From Desulfobulbaceae bacterium UBA2273 (GTDB lineage Bacteria; Desulfobacterota; Desulfobulbia; Desulfobulbales; Desulfurivibrionaceae): 64,000 bases of DNA. Of this stretch, positions 61,275 through 64,000 are shown in pieces. The stretch lies in the NCBI GenBank assembly GCA_002347095.1, contig DDWZ01000023.1, positions 1-64,000 of the forward strand, in the 5' to 3' direction. Each line of letters starts with the position of its first letter. Positions within the stretch are counted from its first letter, which is position 1. The notes under the pieces were generated by a model, which was not told where the DNA came from, did not search any database, and was given only the letters and a program-made list of their open reading frames with translations. The translations under genes and the position numbers were made by a program.

Positions 61275-62168
61275 ATGGATGTGGGACTTATTATCGTCGT
61301 TGCCATTCTGGTTCTTGTGTTTGTGACCATTGCCAACGGGGTCAAGATCGTGCCGCAGGGGTATGAGTTTGTCATCATGCGGCTCGGCAAATACCATACG
61401 ACGCTGACGCCGGGCCTGAACCTGATCATCCCGTATATCGACACCATTGCCGCCAAGGTGACCAGAAAGGACATCTCCCTGGATATCCCCAGCCAGGAGG
61501 TCATCACCCGGGACAATGCGGTGATCATCACCAACGCCATCGCCTTTATCAACATCCACACCCCGCACAAGGCCATATTCGGCATCGATTTCTACGAACA
61601 CGCCACCAAGAATCTGATCATGACCAACCTGCGGGCCATTATCGGCCAGATGGACCTGGATGACGCCCTCAGCTCCCGGGAGCAGATCAAGGTGAAACTT
61701 ATCCAGGCCATTGCCAATGATCTTGAGGATTGGGGCTTGACGGTCAAGAGTATCGAGATTCAGGACATCAAACCATCGGCGACCATGCAGGCCTCCATGG
61801 AGCGGCAGGCCGCGGCGGAGCGAATCCGTAGGGCGGCCATCACCGAGGCCGAAGGCGAAAAACAGGCCGCTATTCTGACGGCGGAAGGCCAGAAGCAGAA
61901 AGCCATCCTGGAGGCGGAGGGCGGCCTGGAAGCATCGCGAAGGGACGCCGAAGCCCGGGTCGTTCTGGCGCAAGCCACCAAGGATGCCCTGGCCCTGGTG
62001 CAACAAGGTATCGGCAACGAGCAATTGCCTGCCCTCTACCTGCTGGGCGAGAAATATATTGGCGCCTTGCAGGAGCTGGGTCTTTCCGGAAACGCCAAGA
62101 CCGTGGTCCTGCCCGCGGATCTGCCCGCAGCGCTCCAGGGGATGTTTGGCCTCAAGGTTGGAAAATGA
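61275..62168 (+). CDS. SPFH/Band 7 (stomatin-like, QmcA-type) membrane protein
   Basis: A 297-residue protein with an N-terminal membrane helix (LIIVVAILVLVFVTIAN), the SPFH domain (KIVPQGYEFVIMRLGKYHTTLTPG to AATLE-like ATMQASMERQ) and an alanine/glutamate-rich coiled coil (AEGEKQAAILTAEGQKQ, EAEGGLEASRRDAEA). It oligomerises at the membrane. It has a strong GGAGGAAT before the ATG and forms an operon with nfeD. Confidence 0.95.
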   Translation: MDVGLIIVVAILVLVFVTIANGVKIVPQGYEFVIMRLGKYHTTLTPGLNLIIPYIDTIAAKVTRKDISLDIPSQEVITRDNAVIITNAIAFINIHTPHKAIFGIDFYEHATKNLIMTNLRAIIGQMDLDDALSSREQIKVKLIQAIANDLEDWGLTVKSIEIQDIKPSATMQASMERQAAAERIRRAAITEAEGEKQAAILTAEGQKQKAILEAEGGLEASRRDAEARVVLAQATKDALALVQQGIGNEQLPALYLLGEKYIGALQELGLSGNAKTVVLPADLPAALQGMFGLKVGK

Positions 62169-62305
62169 CCTGCCGGTTGCTCGCTGCGGTTTCAGGCAAA
62201 TACAGTTGACAGCACCACTCATCACCGTGGTACTTACAAAGAAGCAGGCATCAACAGGTGAAAGTGCGGGAAGTCTTTTCATAACCCCCAACAGAGGAGA
62301 CAACC

Positions 62306-62515
62306 ATGTCAGGAAGCGTCTACAAAATCATCGAAGTGGTGGGCACCAGCACCGAATCATGGGAAGCGGCGGCCCAAACGGCAATCGACACGGCGAGCAA
62401 GAGCCTGAAGGATCTCCGGGTCGCCGAGGTCATCAAGCTGGACATGAAGATTGAAAACGGCAAGGTGACCGCCTACCGGGCCAGGGTTTCGCTTTCTTTC
62501 AAGTACCATTCGTAA
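62306..62515 (+). CDS. Dodecin (flavin/CoA-binding storage protein)
   Basis: A 69-residue single-domain dodecin: YKIIEVVGTSTESWEAAAQ helix-strand start and the KLDMKIENGKVTAYRARVSLSFKY sheet. It assembles into a hollow dodecamer that buffers flavins. AGAGGAGA precedes the ATG. It follows the SPFH gene by about 140 bases without an obvious shared promoter. Confidence 0.95.
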   Translation: MSGSVYKIIEVVGTSTESWEAAAQTAIDTASKSLKDLRVAEVIKLDMKIENGKVTAYRARVSLSFKYHS

Positions 62516-62527
62516 CCGCACCAGGCC

Positions 62528-62566
62528 AAGGGGGCACACGGATTGCACTGTCATCAGTGCCCCCTT
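62528..62566 (+). terminator. Strong hairpin after dodecin
   Basis: A perfect 10-bp stem, AAGGGGGCAC (62528-62537) with GTGCCCCCTT (62557-62566), starts 13 bases past the dodecin stop. The run after it is T-poor, so termination may be inefficient. Confidence 0.55.
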
Positions 62567-62655
62567 CGCTCTTCCTCTCCAGGGCAAATTACCCGCGCGG
62601 GATCGCCCCCTGCGGCCACCTTCCTTGATCCCTAAGACGAAATCAGCCCCAGCCA

Positions 62656-63033
62656 ATGATCTACCGCATAGCCGCCGACTGCGTCCTCCTGCTCCATCTC
62701 GCCTTCACGCTTTTTGCCGTTTTGGGAGGCTTGCTGGTGCTGCGCCGCCCTTCCCTGCTGTGGCTGCATCTTGGCGCAGTGTTTTGGGGGGTGGCGATCG
62801 AGTTGGCGGATTGGATCTGCCCGCTTACGCCGCTGGAAAATTTTCTGCGGGAAAGAGGCGGCGAGGCAGGCTATGCGGGAGGATTCATCGAGCATTACAT
62901 CGGCCTGATTCTCTATCCCGAGAACCTGACCATTGCGCTGCGTTATTTGCTGGGCCTGGGGTTGGTGGCGGTGAACCTGCTCATCTACGGCTATATCTTC
63001 TGGATACGCCGCCGCAGGAAGCCCTTGGCTTAA
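62656..63033 (+). CDS. DUF2784 domain membrane protein
   Basis: A 125-residue membrane protein with about four hydrophobic helices. The DUF2784 pattern is recognisable: IAADCVLLLHLAFTLFAVLGG at the N-terminus, the WICPLTPLENFLRERGG loop with its conserved cysteine and EHYIGLILYP. A basic C-terminus (RRRRKPLA) suggests a cytoplasmic tail. The function is unknown. The ribosome site is weak. Confidence 0.88.
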   Translation: MIYRIAADCVLLLHLAFTLFAVLGGLLVLRRPSLLWLHLGAVFWGVAIELADWICPLTPLENFLRERGGEAGYAGGFIEHYIGLILYPENLTIALRYLLGLGLVAVNLLIYGYIFWIRRRRKPLA

Positions 63034-63290
63034 AGCATTACCAGCCTTTCCTCCCCGATCCTCACGAGCGGACTAAAAAGCCTCTCCATTGCTTGCCCAA
63101 AGAAACGAACCCCAAAAAGGGCACCCCGACACTTGTCCCGCCACAGGCGGGATACCCGGAGTGTATGGCCCGCATGGGGTACTCCTCGATGCTGCCGGGG
63201 GTTTACACACTCGGCTAACGCCTCACACAGCGCAAAGCCCTTTTTCGGCAGCCTCTCCGGTGCTCGGCTGCGTGCCAATGGGGAAAAAAC
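63034..63290. other. Convergent intergenic region, no supported gene
   Basis: About 260 bases between the DUF2784 gene and the cytochrome terminator. It contains a small palindrome (CCCGCCACAGGCGGG) and a minus-strand open frame of 82 codons with biased, arginine-rich composition that I judge non-coding. Nothing else is recognisable. Confidence 0.4.
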
Positions 63291-63327
63291 TAAAAAAAAG
63301 CCCCCTTCCTCGGAAGAAGAAGGGGGC
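63291..63327 (-). terminator. Intrinsic terminator of the octaheme cytochrome gene
   Basis: On the minus strand GCCCCCTT (63320-63327) pairs with AAGGGGGC (63300-63307), followed by a run of eight T. It lies about 28 bases past the cytochrome stop codon. Confidence 0.88.
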
Positions 63328-63354
63328 TTAGGGAGGGTGCGGAAACCAGGAATA

Positions 63355-64000
63355 TTACTTCTTCATCCTGGCAGCGCCTTTTGTTTTCATGGGATCGCCC
63401 TTGTAGCCGAGAGCCTTCCAATCGAGACGGCCTTTTGCGGCGTGGCAGTCGTTGCACTTCAGGGCCTGGCTTGCCGGGGCAACCATGTGGTTGATCCGCC
63501 AGTACATGACGGTGGGGGCAAAATCGTAGCTGCCGCTGTATGCCAACCCGGAGGCCTCGCTGCCGGCCCTGGCCGCCTTGTTCCAGTCAAAATTCTTCCA
63601 GTAGGCATCCTTGTCTTCCTTGTTGGTCGGCCAGACCTTGGGAGTCAGGAAGTACTTGTTTTCCTTATCGTAGATCTGCTTTCCGGTATGCACCTTGAAG
63701 GGATAGATCTTGGCGGTCTTGTCCTTGATGCTGCCCGTAGGCGCATTCAACTCGGTGACCTTGGACGGATCGATCTTCTCGCCGCGCAGATAGACGGTGG
63801 CGTTACCGTTGTACCATTTATAGGTGGGCTTCACGTCTTTCTCCCACTTGAAATGGCCTTTCTTCTTGTCGTAGCCGTCGCGTTTCTCCGTGCCGAACAC
63901 CTGCTCGTCCACCTTGATGTCCTGACCGGCTGTGGACCAATCCCACTCCACCTTGGTGGGCATGGCCTTGGCAAAGGTGGGGATATGGCAGGTCTGGCAG
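63355..64000 (-). CDS. Octaheme c-type cytochrome, tetrathionate reductase family (3' part only)
   Basis: The gene enters the window from the right end; only the last ~215 codons are here. A heme motif CQTCH is at the window edge (about 63985-63999), followed by IPTFAKAMPTKVEWDWSTAG, then the family core (YKWYNGNATVYLRG, IYPFKVHTGKQIYD, YWKNFDWNKAA, MYWRINHMVAP) and a last heme motif CNDCH near 63442-63456. This pattern matches octaheme tetrathionate reductase-type cytochromes, which reduce tetrathionate, nitrite or hydroxylamine in the periplasm. The physiological substrate here is unknown. The start and six hemes lie outside. Confidence 0.87.
   Translation of the reverse strand, partial: CQTCHIPTFAKAMPTKVEWDWSTAGQDIKVDEQVFGTEKRDGYDKKKGHFKWEKDVKPTYKWYNGNATVYLRGEKIDPSKVTELNAPTGSIKDKTAKIYPFKVHTGKQIYDKENKYFLTPKVWPTNKEDKDAYWKNFDWNKAARAGSEASGLAYSGSYDFAPTVMYWRINHMVAPASQALKCNDCHAAKGRLDWKALGYKGDPMKTKGAARMKK

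Noticed and set aside
63030..63278. Minus-strand 82-codon open frame between the DUF2784 gene and the cytochrome
   Set aside because: Arginine-rich composition, no ribosome site, overlap with a palindrome and the DUF2784 end. Judged non-coding.
1..64000. CRISPR arrays, insertion sequences, prophage genes or an origin of replication
   Set aside because: No regularly spaced direct repeats, transposase-, integrase- or phage-like proteins or DnaA-box clusters were seen anywhere in the window.

Overview
This 64 kb window reads as a chromosomal segment of an anaerobic Gram-negative bacterium, most likely a Desulfobacterota of the Desulfobulbales type. The grounds are a complete outer-membrane biogenesis set (bamA, lolCD, surA, mla), a selenocysteine peroxiredoxin, a ferredoxin-domain ETF, a paired MinD-like/orange-protein-like ATPase cluster, a short corrinoid-type (core) MetE relative, and an octaheme cytochrome c of the tetrathionate-reductase family. 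This assignment is inference from gene content; no rRNA is present.

Layout. Positions 1-18.6 kb hold one long minus-strand run, probably driven from a promoter near 18.6 kb: yceD, rpmF, plsX, fabH, an acyl-CoA dehydrogenase with etfB/etfA, fabG, acpP, fabF and rpiB, then glyA, comEB, nrdR, ribD, ribE, ribBA, ribH, nusB and ftsK. Positions 18.7-23.1 kb hold an Mla lipid-transport operon (mlaE-F-D-A-C plus a cyclic-nucleotide-binding protein). Next come tRNA-Asp and tRNA-Val, the proteostasis block tig-clpP-clpX-lon, and tRNA-Leu. At 29.6-31.5 kb on the plus strand lies a compact cobalamin-controlled peptide system: promoter, B12 riboswitch, intrinsic terminator, a 42-residue precursor (CbpA type) and its radical SAM/SPASM modifying enzyme (CbpB type). 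A flavodoxin-fold gene follows. Positions 32.3-45.5 kb form an envelope and repair block on the minus strand: lysS, lolC, lolD, bamA, mfd, surA, a rodZ-like gene and recO. Then follow a MetE-like gene, glgP, a CCA/poly(A) polymerase-family gene, a glycosyltransferase and folE2.

From 53.2 kb the plus strand carries a peroxiredoxin whose peroxidatic residue is encoded by an in-frame UGA with a SECIS-like hairpin. After it comes an iron-sulfur/NifX-type cluster: an orange-protein-like NifX-family protein, two MinD-type ATPases with inserted ferredoxin domains (the second interrupted by a frameshift in a run of seven G), a CDF metal transporter fused to a NifX-like domain, an Mrp/ApbC ATPase lacking the usual CxxC, and a radical SAM protein. 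The right end has a phd/yoeB toxin-antitoxin pair with a perfect operator palindrome, nfeD plus an SPFH protein, dodecin, a DUF2784 membrane protein, and the 3' part of an octaheme cytochrome running off the window.

Dispersed repeats are a second theme. There are three copies of a bipartite GC-rich element, a perfect 28-bp inverted repeat inside the rib operon, and two copies of a long hairpin element, after recO and after lysS, whose stems differ by compensating base changes. The most notable items are the B12-riboswitch-controlled peptide system, the selenocysteine peroxiredoxin, the covarying hairpin element, and the NifX/ATPase/CDF cluster.
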